Origin: Euryodendron excelsum
Lineage: Eukaryota; Streptophyta; Magnoliopsida; Ericales; Pentaphylacaceae
Direction of reading: 5' to 3'
Length of the DNA: 64,000 bases
Assembly (NCBI GenBank): GCA_033060915.1
Contig: CM065383.1
Coordinates: forward strand, 11,356,001 to 11,420,000
The notes below the pieces were generated by a model, which did no database searches, was not told the DNA's origin, and was given only the letters and a program-made list of their open reading frames with translations. The position numbers and the translations under genes were made by a program. This document shows positions 46,916 to 56,631 of the stretch, in pieces. The stretch's first letter is position 1. Every line of letters begins with the position of its first letter.

Positions 46916-47616
46916 TTCTGATTCTATAGTTTTCTTGAGTTCTCTAGAGTGTCCGAAACTGGTTTAGTTTATTTCAGTAGTTGTCTTTTGTTTTATTTTC
47001 TGTCGTATTATGGATGCGAATCACTTTTGATCTGCATACTTTACAAGGATATTTTTATTACGAATGTTTAGGTTGTTTTTCCCTCTATTTATACATGTTT
47101 TAAGGCCTCAAGGACTTGGCCAATCTTTAGTTGGGGGGGAAAGCTCGGTATTTTCGCTTTGTGTTTAATGTTACTGTTAGGATATTGTCATTTTGGTAGT
47201 TTTTCTTTGTATTTTTTTTAGCTATTCGTTAGTTTTTGTCAATTTTGTGTTATGGTGAGTTGAATTCCAAGTTGACCGTTTGAACGGTTGCATTGCATTC
47301 GAACGGGCCGTTCGAAGACCGTTAGATGGTCGTTCGAACGGTAGCATCTTAAGTTGCGTTCGAACGGCCTTCGAATGTGTTCCCACCTTCTATAAAAAGA
47401 GGTATCCAAAGTTGAGTTCAAACTCAATTCAAAAGTAAAACTAGTGAGAAATTGAGTGCTTTCAGAGTTTCTGAGCAGCAGGGCCCTGCCGGAGTTCGAG
47501 CACGAGTGTGTGTTCGCACGCTATCATCTATTTCTGCCTTAGGTACTCCTCTTGAGCCTCTCTTGTGCACTGTTTATATTGTTAGAGTAGTCTTTTGTGT
47601 AGCTACCTATATAATC
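46916..47616 (+). other. Athila spacer with internal promoter-like region
   Basis: Non-coding stretch between the two env-position ORFs. Its second half (47270-47400) resembles the U3 promoter part of the LTR, with clustered TTCGAACGG motifs followed by a TATA box. Confidence 0.55.
47391..47398 (+). promoter_or_regulatory. Internal TATA box before Athila ORF B
   Basis: TATAAAAA, 226 bp upstream of the ORF B ATG. Four CATTCGAACG/CGTTCGAACGG-type motifs lie in the preceding 110 bp, the same word that packs the LTR promoter. It may be a separate promoter for ORF B. Confidence 0.45.
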
Positions 47617-48830
47617 ATGGCTGGTCGAGCTGGCCAGGGCAGTAGGGTTGGTAGAGGTAGAGGCTAGGGAGCGGCATTACCACCTCCCCCAATATATGAT
47701 GTTGAGAGATTTGTTAGCGAGGCCGTCTCAGATGTTTTTAAACTTGGAGTGTGAGAGGGTTCCCTAGAGAGAGGGAGTTCGCCCTCCATGCTTTTAGGGG
47801 TGGTATTTACCGCTGGAAGGAGGAGTTTGTTAGGAGAGAGTGGACTCCATTGGCTCGCTTCCAGGGGTCATGTGTATTCATGTTGATTGCTGAGTTCATG
47901 GCGAACATCCGTAGAGCTAGTACTACTCCAGGGTATGAGGTGATTGAGTCATGGATTAGGAGGCATGTGGTTAGGATTACTCCGAGCACGTTTACCCAGG
48001 TATACTAGCTACCTAGAGTTGTTGAGGCATAGTTTAGTTACCCAGCTGAGGGGGCGCCAGATTTTGATGTTATATCCGATGAGGTATGCATTCAGGGGAC
48101 ACATTGGGTGGGTAAACGTCAATTACCCGTGAGAGTGCTTACACCGCGTTATTGGCCATTGTTTTTATTTTCCTGTCATTCGCTTCTGCCGATTACGCGT
48201 CACACTGAGGTGAGTTGAGCGAGAGCAGCTCTTCTGTGGGCTATAGGTACTCAGAGATCGATCGACCTACCCAGATTCATGTTTATGGCACTATACACCG
48301 AGTATGCATTTCCTAGAGCACAGGGGGCCATTCCTTTTGGTTGTCTGCTCTCGTTTGTGATAGAGAAGGCTAGGGTTGGTATTGTCCCAGGATTACTCCG
48401 GGTGCAGCAGGTGTCTGCTATTGACGCGTCGAGTGTGAGACGTTCAGAAGGACATTTACCTCCCCCGCTAGAGCCACCAGAGGGAGCTCAGCCTTCAGGG
48501 CAGCCAAAGGAGCAGCAGGGTCAGGTTCCGAGCATGCAGCTTCTATTGGAGAGACTTAAGCAGCAGTCTTAGACTTTAGCAACTCAAGGAGTTATTTTAA
48601 AGCAACAGAGCCAGGCCCTTGTACAGTAGGGACTTGTGCTTGAGTGAATTGAGGCTGCCTTAGTTGAGAGAGCAGTTGTGCAGGAGCAGCATACGGATCA
48701 TGTGACGATGTTAGAGGGTTGGATCCGTGCCCAGCAGACCACCCTTGATCAGGTGATGGTGTTAGTTCAGTGTTTGGATCATCGAATGCATCCACAGCCA
48801 ACTGGGGATGATGAGGATGACGAGGGGTAG
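47617..48830 (+). pseudogene. Athila env-position ORF B, second Transposase_32-like copy
   Basis: The start is ATG 47617 (MAGRAGQGSRVGRGRG). A stop at 47665-47667 and a frameshift near 47745 precede the main frame. The core runs FPREREFALHAFRGGIYRWK, LIAEFMANIRR, RYWPLFLFSCHSLLPI, then LLWAIGTQRSIDLPRFMF and IPFGCLLSFVIEKARVGI. The last blocks match the closing half of the Transposase_32 pattern also seen in ORF A. A glutamine-rich tail with coiled-coil character and an acidic end (GDDEDDEG) follow. In-frame stops lie near 48006, 48030, 48217 and 48570. It is not a simple duplicate of ORF A: the two are distantly related. Confidence 0.55.
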
Positions 48831-50574
48831 TGTTTAGATACTGTGATTGTTCATGTTTTTATCATCTTGTGTATCTAAAACTCATTTTTGCACATTAGTG
48901 GATTCATGTTTTGTGTTATTTTGTTCATGTGCCGATATATTATTATTCTTGGTTATTATGCTTCGAACATTGTCATGTTTTATGGATTGGTCTCAGGTGT
49001 GGCAATATGTTGATTACTCGTTGGACACTTGAAAATCTTCGGTAAAGGTTTGATGTATCATATGGTTCGGTACTTTGGTTTGTACTTCTCACCTTTTTCC
49101 ATATACTTTTTATGTTTACTATTGCGATTGGAAGTGTTGGGAATTATCCTGAGGAACCATTTATGTATCCATGTCGTAGTTAGTATGATGATAAGTGACT
49201 TTGTTCCATGTTTTTGACTAAATTCGAGTTGACGATTGATTCGCCTTAGATGTTATGATGCATTGCAAGTTCTTGTTATAAAACCATTATAAGATAGAGT
49301 TTACATTGTTGTGCACTAGTATTTTATATGATCTTTTTATGTTTCTCTTTTATACATGCATATCCTTCTAAGGTGGAGATTTTATACCTTGTGAGCTTTA
49401 GAGCCTATTTATCACCTTTTGAGAGTGATTTACATTTACTCAAGGTTAAGTTATTGATCTCTATTCATTGAATAACTTCATTATGCTTGATTTTGGTTTA
49501 CATGTTGGGTATTAGTTGGAGTTGTTGACATTCTATACACTCTTGAAGTTTTGATTTGATGTGATTTTCGAATTATAAAAATAGAGGCCATTTCATTTCA
49601 TTGAGTCATTTATGTCTATATTTCTTTCTTGATATTCGTATACACATGAGCTTAAAAGGGTGTCAATGCTAAATTTTGAAGTTGGTGCATTGCTTATATT
49701 TGTGAAGTTGAAAGTGTATGGAGTTGAAAAGTAAAGAAAAGAAAAGAAAAGAAAGGGATGAAAATGAGTTGAAAAAGAAAAAAATTTCAAATGAAAAAGA
49801 AGTGAAGGAAGTTGAAAAGTCTAAGATTATTGTAAAGTTGAGAATCAGGAAGTGTGTGTTTATTAACTATCATGTGTAATGCGCAATGCATATGTTGAGT
49901 TTTGTTATTTCTTCGTCTGTCCCCATTCTTAGCTCTTCTTTTATATGGCCATAATATTCGAAATTACATAAATCTTTAATTCAATTGTGTATAAGTCATT
50001 AATGTCAATTCTCTAATTGTGCTTAAACAGTAAATATTCTTTCATGAAGCTATGCCAAGTCAATGCACCTATAACTTGTCAATTTTTGATGATTGAAATT
50101 GCTCTACTTGCATGTCTTGTATATTTACTCTTGAAATGAGCTTTTCATTGAGAGACCCTGTGTGTTCATGTTCAAAGTTGAGTGTATGCCTTGTGAGACT
50201 TGGATCAAAGCATAAATGACATAATTGCATAAGTTTGAGACATTAGAGTTATATGTCATTGGTAGTACACTTCAATGTAGTCTAGTTCTTCAATACTTTA
50301 TGCCTTTACCTTGCACTGATTCATGATCTAGGTAGATTGAGACTTAACTTGAATGAGGTTAATATATGTTTCATGTTCTTTGATATCATATTGACATTAC
50401 ATGGATAGATGTTTGTGGGCATTCATCACTGTAAGCCCTCACGAGACACCACTCGTCCACTAAGGGTTACCTAGGGGTTTAAAGACTTGGTGCATATGCT
50501 AAATGCACTCATGACTCCCATGAAAGTGGAGATAGGTTCTTAGTGTTAGTATTTTGCTAGGGACTAGCAAAAAC
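48831..50574. other. Athila 3' non-coding region
   Basis: AT-rich DNA between ORF B and the polypurine tract, with no supportable ORF. A purine-rich AAAAGAAAAG run lies near 49730-49760. Long untranslated 3' DNA is usual in Athila elements. Confidence 0.6.
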
Positions 50575-50588
50575 TTAGTTGGGGGGTG
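50575..50588 (+). other. Polypurine tract of the Athila element
   Basis: The text TTAGTTGGGGGGTG abuts the right LTR. The G-run is the expected plus-strand primer site. Confidence 0.65.
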
Positions 50589-51845
50589 TGATTGAGCTAT
50601 AAAAGTGCAATCTACATGTCTTAATTAGCTGATTGTTAGTGTTGTATTATGTTTAATTGTGTTGTTTTAGTCCTAATCCGTCACTAACTTAGTTTTATGT
50701 TAATTTTCAAGATTCCTAGCTAAAAAGAAACAAATTCACACTAAAATGGATTAGGCATTCGAAGAGCGTTCAAACGGTTCTCAAGGCATTCGAACACTAC
50801 GTCGAACAGTGTCACGTAAAAATCAGGTTCGAAGTGCGTTCGATAGATTCAGAGAGCAGTCTTCCTTGTTCAAAGTGCGCTCGACGCAGCGTTCGAATGG
50901 TCCCTGTGGCGTTTGAATGGATCCCTAAGCGTTCGAACGGTTGGCCGATCTTGCACAGACTTGGAAGCCTATATAAGTTAGGATTGTGGGCTATATTGGG
51001 GTTCGCGATTTTTTACAGTTTTAAGAGGTAGCAGCAGCTGTAGATACAAAATTCTTCTAGTTTCTTTTCAAGATTTTTTATAGTATTCACAATTCCTGTA
51101 ATCAGATTCTCAGGTTTGCAATCAATGTTTTCAGTTTATATTTATGCAACTTGTTTTTACATTACAAATATAAGTAGCTAAACTTCTTAATCTCGGGATC
51201 AAAAGCGAAGATTAATTAAATGTTTTGGATGAACGAAGGAGGTATATTTTTGGTTTTAAAGTTAAATTCTCTAGTTATTCTCTTTTCATCTTCTTCGTTC
51301 TAGAACTTTCGAAAACCTAGACATTTGATTATGTTCGGTAACGTTTATGCATGAATTTATATTCAGTATATGTATTGCACGAATCGATGGTACTCGTCCT
51401 TGATTAAAACAACCTGAATTATTCTAAGAGTTGGAGTTTTAAAGGATATTGGTTTTTTTCCCTAAATATTCCGAACCCGAGACTCGCGACGTAGTTAAAG
51501 GGCTTGACTTATCAGAATATCTCTTTCGAGATTTCAAAAGATGCAATTGATCTGTGTGGCTGATCCTGGGACCTTTTTATCAATAGTTAAAGTCTACATT
51601 GTTTCCAATTAATTACTTTTGAGTTTGAATTAGCTTAGACAAATATACCATCTCAAAACAATCCAATTTTTTGTTTCCCTTTTTGAAGCAAGTCGTAAGG
51701 TTTTTGTGAGCACCTGAGGAAGTGTTTTTAGTACTTCTGGTTCTGTTTAATTTGCTCCCTGTGGATCGACCTCGTTCTTACGAGTTATACTACTCTACCG
51801 TCTTACACTTGGGATATTTCGAGCATACATTCGGAGGCTAAATCA
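50589..51845 (+). repeat. Right LTR of the Athila element
   Basis: 1257 bp, starts TGATTGAGCTA and ends GAGGCTAAATCA, followed by the second AGTAC. It holds TATATAAG at 50970-50977. It differs from the left LTR by many single-base changes, which points to an insertion of some age. Confidence 0.92.
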
Positions 51846-52042
51846 AGTACCTTCAGCCAAACAATCTTGGTCGACAAGTCTTGCCCTTGTTAATTTTGCA
51901 GGTGACATCAAGGCCCATAGAGCTTGAGTTCTAGGTCGATTGGTAACAACTTGCGTGGAAAAAATTCCTGCACAAGGGTTGTACTAATTAGGCTTCCAAA
52001 TGTCCTATTTGAATATCAATAATACATTATTAATAAGTGATT

Positions 52043-52878
52043 CAGGGCTGGCTCAACATAATTCAAGGCCTTAGGCAATAATTTTAAATGAGACTTTTTA
52101 TATTTGTTTAATATTATCATAAAAGTTTTATAAAAAATTATTTTATTTTGTAAGCCGGTGTTTTTTCTTCCAAAGTTTACTTGTGTGATAATTTTGTGAC
52201 TATTTTTTTTACAGTAGTCATTTTTCTTATTTAGACCAAGGCCTTTTTTTTTAAAAAAATAAAAAATAAAAAAATAGTAAAACAACATAGAGCCTTAAAA
52301 CTATGTAAGGTTTTAAAGTTTGAAGCCTTTAAAAAAATTTTATATGTATAATTTTTTTGAGCTAATATATTTTTTTTAATGTAACTAGGCGAGTTGGTTT
52401 CATGCTATTTTTTCTAGCGAATATTTTTTTCTCACCTAAATTAAAGCTCATTTTTAAAAAAGAAGATGTGGAAACTATATTTGACTTTGACTGTAGTATA
52501 TAATGTTTTAATGTTTTAGGGGCCTTCAAAAAAGGTTTATTTATAGAGTGTACTAATTATCTATCAAACAATAATTTTTTCTTTTGAAGTTCATTAGTAC
52601 ACTGTTTTGAACTCTCTTTTTCTAAAACATAATTTTCTTTTCATTGGACTTAAGCCTTTTTTTTTTAACCTAAAGATGTAAAAACTATTTAGGACCTTAC
52701 TAGGTTTTAAAAAAATTAGGGCCTTAAAAAAATGAACTCTTCTTTTAATAGAAAACTTTATAAAAAAATAATATAAAAATTATATACAACTTTATTAAGT
52801 TTTAAAAATTTTTAAAATTTTAAATAATTAAGAGCTCTTGGCGATGGCTTAATTGGTCTAATAAAAGAGCCGGCCCTG
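52043..52878. mobile_element. Non-autonomous hAT element
   Basis: 836 bp with terminal inverted repeats CAGGGCTGGCTC and, at the right, GAGCCGGCCCTG. An 8-bp target duplication AAGTGATT/AAGTGACT (one mismatch) lies at 52035-52042 and 52879-52886. Inside the left end is AAGGCCTTAGGCAATA, typical of this plant hAT group. The interior is AT-rich, and the open frame at 52016-52288 is low complexity. No transposase. Confidence 0.85.
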
Positions 52879-52886
52879 AAGTGACT

Positions 52887-53251
52887 CATGTGTTGATTTA
52901 GGATGATTAAATTTTATCTTTCTGAGTAAGCGTATTTGTCATAGCTAAAAACCATTTTTGTCCCGCCAAAAATATTCTCTTATTTCTATCTTCAAATCAT
53001 CCTCTCCCTCAATGTTAATTTTCTCTTTGTTGTATATTTATGCTCATCAAAAAAATATCACCATCCTTCTTTCTCGTTCTACATTAGTGGGTGTGTGTTC
53101 TCTCCTTAAACTCTTTCCAACCTGCCCTTTTTAACGGGTCATTTGGGTTTGAATTTTTATGTTACAAAAAAAAAAAAAAAATCACCAATCTCTCTCTCTT
53201 GGTGTTTCTTAGTACAGGCAGAGGACAAAAGACGCGTCGTTTTGCTAGTTT

Positions 53252-53292
<41 letters not shown>

Positions 53293-53317
53293 AGACATTA
53301 TTATATGTACTGTGTTG
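52887..53317 (+). promoter_or_regulatory. HSFB1 upstream region
   Basis: The stretch between the hAT element and the heat-shock element. It includes a poly-A tract near 53165 and a (CT)n microsatellite at about 53256-53288, as often found in plant promoters and leaders. No other gene is seen. Confidence 0.5.
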
Positions 53318-53337
53318 TTTCTAAAATTTTCTAGAAC
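53318..53337 (+). promoter_or_regulatory. Candidate heat-shock element of HSFB1
   Basis: TTTCTAAAATTTTCTAGAAC contains TTCnnGAA (53329-53336) plus a third TTC ten bases upstream, in phase with the 5-bp HSE repeat. This is a gapped element 53 bp before the TATA box, and would fit heat induction of HSFB1 by class A factors. Confidence 0.5.
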
Positions 53338-53389
53338 CTATATCACTTCCTTTAGGTGGTGGATGTTGTTCTCCTCTCTCCCATTTTTT

Positions 53390-53396
53390 TATATAG
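53390..53396 (+). promoter_or_regulatory. Candidate TATA box of HSFB1
   Basis: TATATAG, about 420 bp upstream of the main ATG. Transcription would start near 53420, leaving a leader of almost 390 bases that contains both upstream ORFs. A short purine run, AGAAGAGAAAA, is at 53419-53429. Confidence 0.55.
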
Positions 53397-53468
53397 AGCC
53401 TTGTATGTATACGAACCCAGAAGAGAAAATTCACACACCTAACACAGCCTCTGTTTAGATAGCTAGTT

Positions 53469-53531
53469 ATGGTCGTTTCCTCCTCCTGGTGGGTTTTCAA
53501 AGAAGATATTAGCTGTAATGGAAGAATCTAA
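53469..53531 (+). CDS. HSFB1 upstream ORF 1 (20 aa)
   Basis: A short ORF in the leader, MVVSSSWWVFKEDISCNGRI, with aromatic residues at positions 7, 8 and 10. It overlaps uORF 2 by 14 bases in another frame. Arabidopsis TBF1/HSFB1 also has a short aromatic-rich first uORF beginning MVV. The role would be to hold down translation of the main ORF under normal conditions. The peptide itself is not expected to have a separate function. Confidence 0.6.
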   Translation: MVVSSSWWVFKEDISCNGRI

Positions 53532-53646
53532 GATCTCGAAGCGTTCTAACACCGACCTGGCTCACTCTCGATTCTTCGTCTCCGGATTCTATTGCTGGGA
53601 TTGGGAATTCCTCACTGCCCTCTTGCTTTTTAGTTGTTCCTTCTGA
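53518..53646 (+). CDS. HSFB1 conserved-peptide upstream ORF 2 (42 aa)
   Basis: It starts MEESKISKRSNTDL and ends GFYCWDWEFLTALLLFSCSF. From memory, the C-terminal block is nearly the same as uORF2 of Arabidopsis TBF1 (HSFB1), a conserved-peptide uORF whose product represses translation of the downstream ORF until pathogen- or stress-induced derepression. It ends 161 bases before the main ATG at 53808. Conservation at protein level in a leader is strong evidence that this is a real regulatory ORF. The open frame is complete, with no breaks. Confidence 0.85.
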   Translation: MEESKISKRSNTDLAHSRFFVSGFYCWDWEFLTALLLFSCSF

Positions 53647-53807
53647 AACCATTCTTGAACATCCCCCTAACCCCAAAAAAAAAAGGATTGGGAAATTCAA
53701 GCTGTTTATTATAGTTTTTAGATTTGCTTTCATTTCTTAGTTTATTATTTGGTGGTGGTTGGTGAACTGGGAGGTGGTGGTGGTGGGTTTGGTGAGATCG
53801 GCCGGAA

Positions 53808-56631
53808 ATGGCGCAGAGGACGGTTCCGGCACCGTTTCTGACGAAGACGTACCAGTTGGTGGACGATCAGAGCACTGACGACATCGTATCTTGGAGCGAG
53901 AGCGGCACAACGTTCGTGGTCTGGAAAACAGCTGATTTTGCGAGGGATTTGCTACCCAAATTCTTCAAGCACAACAACTTCTCTAGCTTCGTTCGCCAAC
54001 TTAACACCTATGTACGTGCCTCTCTTTTGGCTTCCCTCAATCTTTTCTTTTTTTTTCTTCATTTTGGCCTTTGATTTCTTACTAATTTTGATTTTGTTTT
54101 AAGAAAATAACTAAAAACATTCGTAAAAAAGTTGAAGCCTAAAAAATAAAAGTTAGTCAAAGAAAATTGATCTAAACAAAAGATTAAATCGATTAAGCTA
54201 ATTAATTTTTTTGGGTTAACTAGTTTTATATTGTTCTATAAAAACATTGCATATAATAAAAAAGGGTACCATGCCATATAAATAGAAATTTTATTTGAAA
54301 TATTTTTATGAAATTGTGTGATTGAATGAAAATTATTATTTTTAAATAAAAAATTATATAATAGTTTTTAATTATAAAATTACAGTGAATTTTTTGTATA
54401 AATTGTTTTAAAAAATAATATTTTTAAGAAAAACGAAATTACAGTGAAAATTTTATTCAATTGTAAATTTTTTGTAATGACTAACCAGAGTTTATGGGGG
54501 GTTGAAAAGACCAATTTACCGCTGATAATTGGTATTAGGTGAGGGCTATATTGGTACACTTGTTTAAGGTTAAATTTGACAAGATAAGTGTCTACGAAGG
54601 TAGGTACACGTACACCTCATCTGCTGAGATGTCCGTTCCTGCCTGCCAGCTAGCCGTGGTATAGCTGTCGCCTGTCGGTACCTTATTTTCCCACACAATT
54701 TCGCAATCAGTTTTTGCGTAAAACTGTGGCCAAGTCTGGAATCCGCCTCCACAGATAAGTTGCGGCAATCAGATCTAAAGATACCTCTCCTCATCTAATT
54801 AGAGAGAGAGAGAGAGAGAGAGAGAGAGTGTGTGTGTGTGTGTGGTGGGCCAGTCGATGAAGACCTGGGCCAATGGTTGGCGCCTACTTCCTCATTTTGG
54901 CTTCCTACCCTGTCCCTCGTCGTAGGGGAAATTTTCCTTTCGCTCAATGCCTTTTTTCCAACTTTGACGGCAAAGTATCTTAAAGATTAATAATAGCGTA
55001 AAATTACTTATCTAATGGAATGGAAGGGACTATTAAAGCCATATAAAGCTTGATGGATTTTTTTTTTTGCATAGTGAGTCAACCGTGTGGGATGGGGTTG
55101 TTGAGCGAAGAAAAATAAAGGGTAGCTATAACTACTTTTTTTTTTTTGGAGAGAGAAAATGATTAGGCTATTGTCATGGGAATGCATAATGGGATATCCT
55201 TCTTATTTGATCCTCCTATTCAGATGAAAAAAAGATTTGGTTTTTTTGTCATTATTATACACTGTAATAATGACCACTGCAAGTAGTTCTGTCAAGTGAG
55301 TTATTACCTTCAGGCTTCAATAATTGACCATTCGTAAGGACCTCCTTATTGGTGGGGACAAAATTAAAAACAAAGATACCTGTTACTTGAATGGTGTGAT
55401 GTGTTTATGTGTAGATTTTAAATTTATAAAATAAAAATCAAGAAAATAGATTAGAAGATTTAAACTTCTTTGTTTTATTTGACTGGGTTAGAAAAGTTTG
55501 AAAAAATTGAATGGAGACTCGTTAAAGTTTTCTGTAATAACATGTTGGGCGTATCTTCTTATTTTTTTATTTTTGTGATAGGTTATTGAATGCTGAGTAG
55601 ATATCATTTTATTTTTATTATTTATACAGTAATTTAACTATATACTAAACTTGTCTTTTGTCTTTTAACGCTCCGGAACTCAAATTTTTAATGATAAAAG
55701 TAAAAAAAAAAAAAAAAAAAGAAAGAAAAAAAATAAAAAAATATTTTTTATTTTTTATTTTTTATTTTTATATTTTTATAAAAAAATTTAAATTTTAAAT
55801 AGAGCGTAAATAAAAGTTGATATTTGTATATTTTTTTTGGAATTAGGATATTATTTTTACATTAACCATTTTGTAAATTAGTGAGTTGTGTTTTTCTAAT
55901 TTCCCTTTTAACGCTGTCCTGTTTCTCAGGGCTTTCGAAAGATTGTGCCCGACAAATGGGAATTCGCCAACGAGAATTTCAAGCGAGGGCAAAAAGAGCT
56001 CCTCACACAGATTCGTCGCCGGAAGGCCGTGACTTCAACCCCGGCGAGTGGAAAATCAACTACCGTCGGTGGACCTTCGTCGCCGTCGAATTCGGGCGAG
56101 GACCTGGGGTCCACTTCCACGTCGTCCCCGGACTCTAAGAACGCCGGGTCGGTGGAAGCGCCGGCGAAGGAACAATTCGCCGACTTGTCCGTCGAGAACG
56201 AGAAGCTGAAGAGAGACAACGAGTTGCTGAGCTCGGAGCTCGCTCAGACGAAGAAGCAGTGCGACGAGCTCATCGCTTTCCTGACCGAATACGTCAAGTT
56301 AGCGCCTCATCAGATCAATCGCATCATGAGGCAAGGAAGCTGTGGGTCCACCCGTGATGTATTGGAGGGTCAGATCGACGCTGATGTAAACAACGAGTTG
56401 GACGAGGATGATGATGACGACGAGGATGACGAAAACAGGGGAGAGAAAAATGGAGATGGTTTGAAACTGTTCGGGGTGTGGGTGAAAGGGAATAAGAAAA
56501 AGAGGAGTCGCGACGAGAAACTGGGGTTTGTAGGGGCCCATCGCAAAGAAATGAAGACTGTCGAATTTGATGCGCCGTGGATGAAGATCCGTTCGTCCCC
56601 AGGAGGTGGGACTAGCAAGGTCTGTAACTGA
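53808..56631 (+). CDS. HSFB1: Heat stress transcription factor B-1 (HSFB1/TBF1)
   Basis: A nuclear DNA-binding repressor or co-regulator of heat and immune genes. Exons 53808-54011 and 55930-56631 (intron phase 0, GTACGT donor, TTTCTCAG acceptor) give 301 aa. Residues 1-100 are the HSF DNA-binding domain ([35 protein letters not shown]); the intron is at the position fixed in all plant HSFs. Residues about 152-190 form the HR-A/B coiled coil. An acidic run is at about 225-238. KLFGVW (247-252) is the class B repressor motif, then a basic nuclear signal KGNKKKRSR. The C-terminus ends SKVCN as in HSFB1. No class A activation motif. The leader carries two uORFs and the promoter an HSE. The gene looks intact. 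Confidence 0.95.
54012..55929 (+). other. HSFB1 intron
   Basis: A 1918-bp AT-rich intron, long for this gene. It holds a (GA)n(TG)n compound microsatellite at about 54799-54844 and several poly-A/T tracts (for example 55700-55790). No nested gene is seen. Confidence 0.85.
54799..54844. repeat. (GA)n(TG)n microsatellite in the HSFB1 intron
   Basis: About fourteen GA units directly followed by about eight TG units. Likely polymorphic. Confidence 0.9.

Larger units (their letters stand above)
38414..51845 (+). mobile_element. Athila-lineage Ty3/gypsy LTR retrotransposon
   Basis: A full-length but degraded element of 13.4 kb. LTRs at 38414-39672 and 50589-51845, target duplication AGTAC at 38409-38413 and 51846-51850. 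The PBS resembles the complement of tRNA-Asp, and a G-rich polypurine tract precedes the right LTR. gag, protease, RT-RNase H and integrase are followed by two ORFs in the env position and about 1.8 kb of non-coding DNA. The gag end (YNPGWRNHPNFGW) and RT text (LNWEKCHFMVTQGIVLGH) are typical of Athila. One frameshift and ten or more nonsense codons disable it. Confidence 0.93.
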
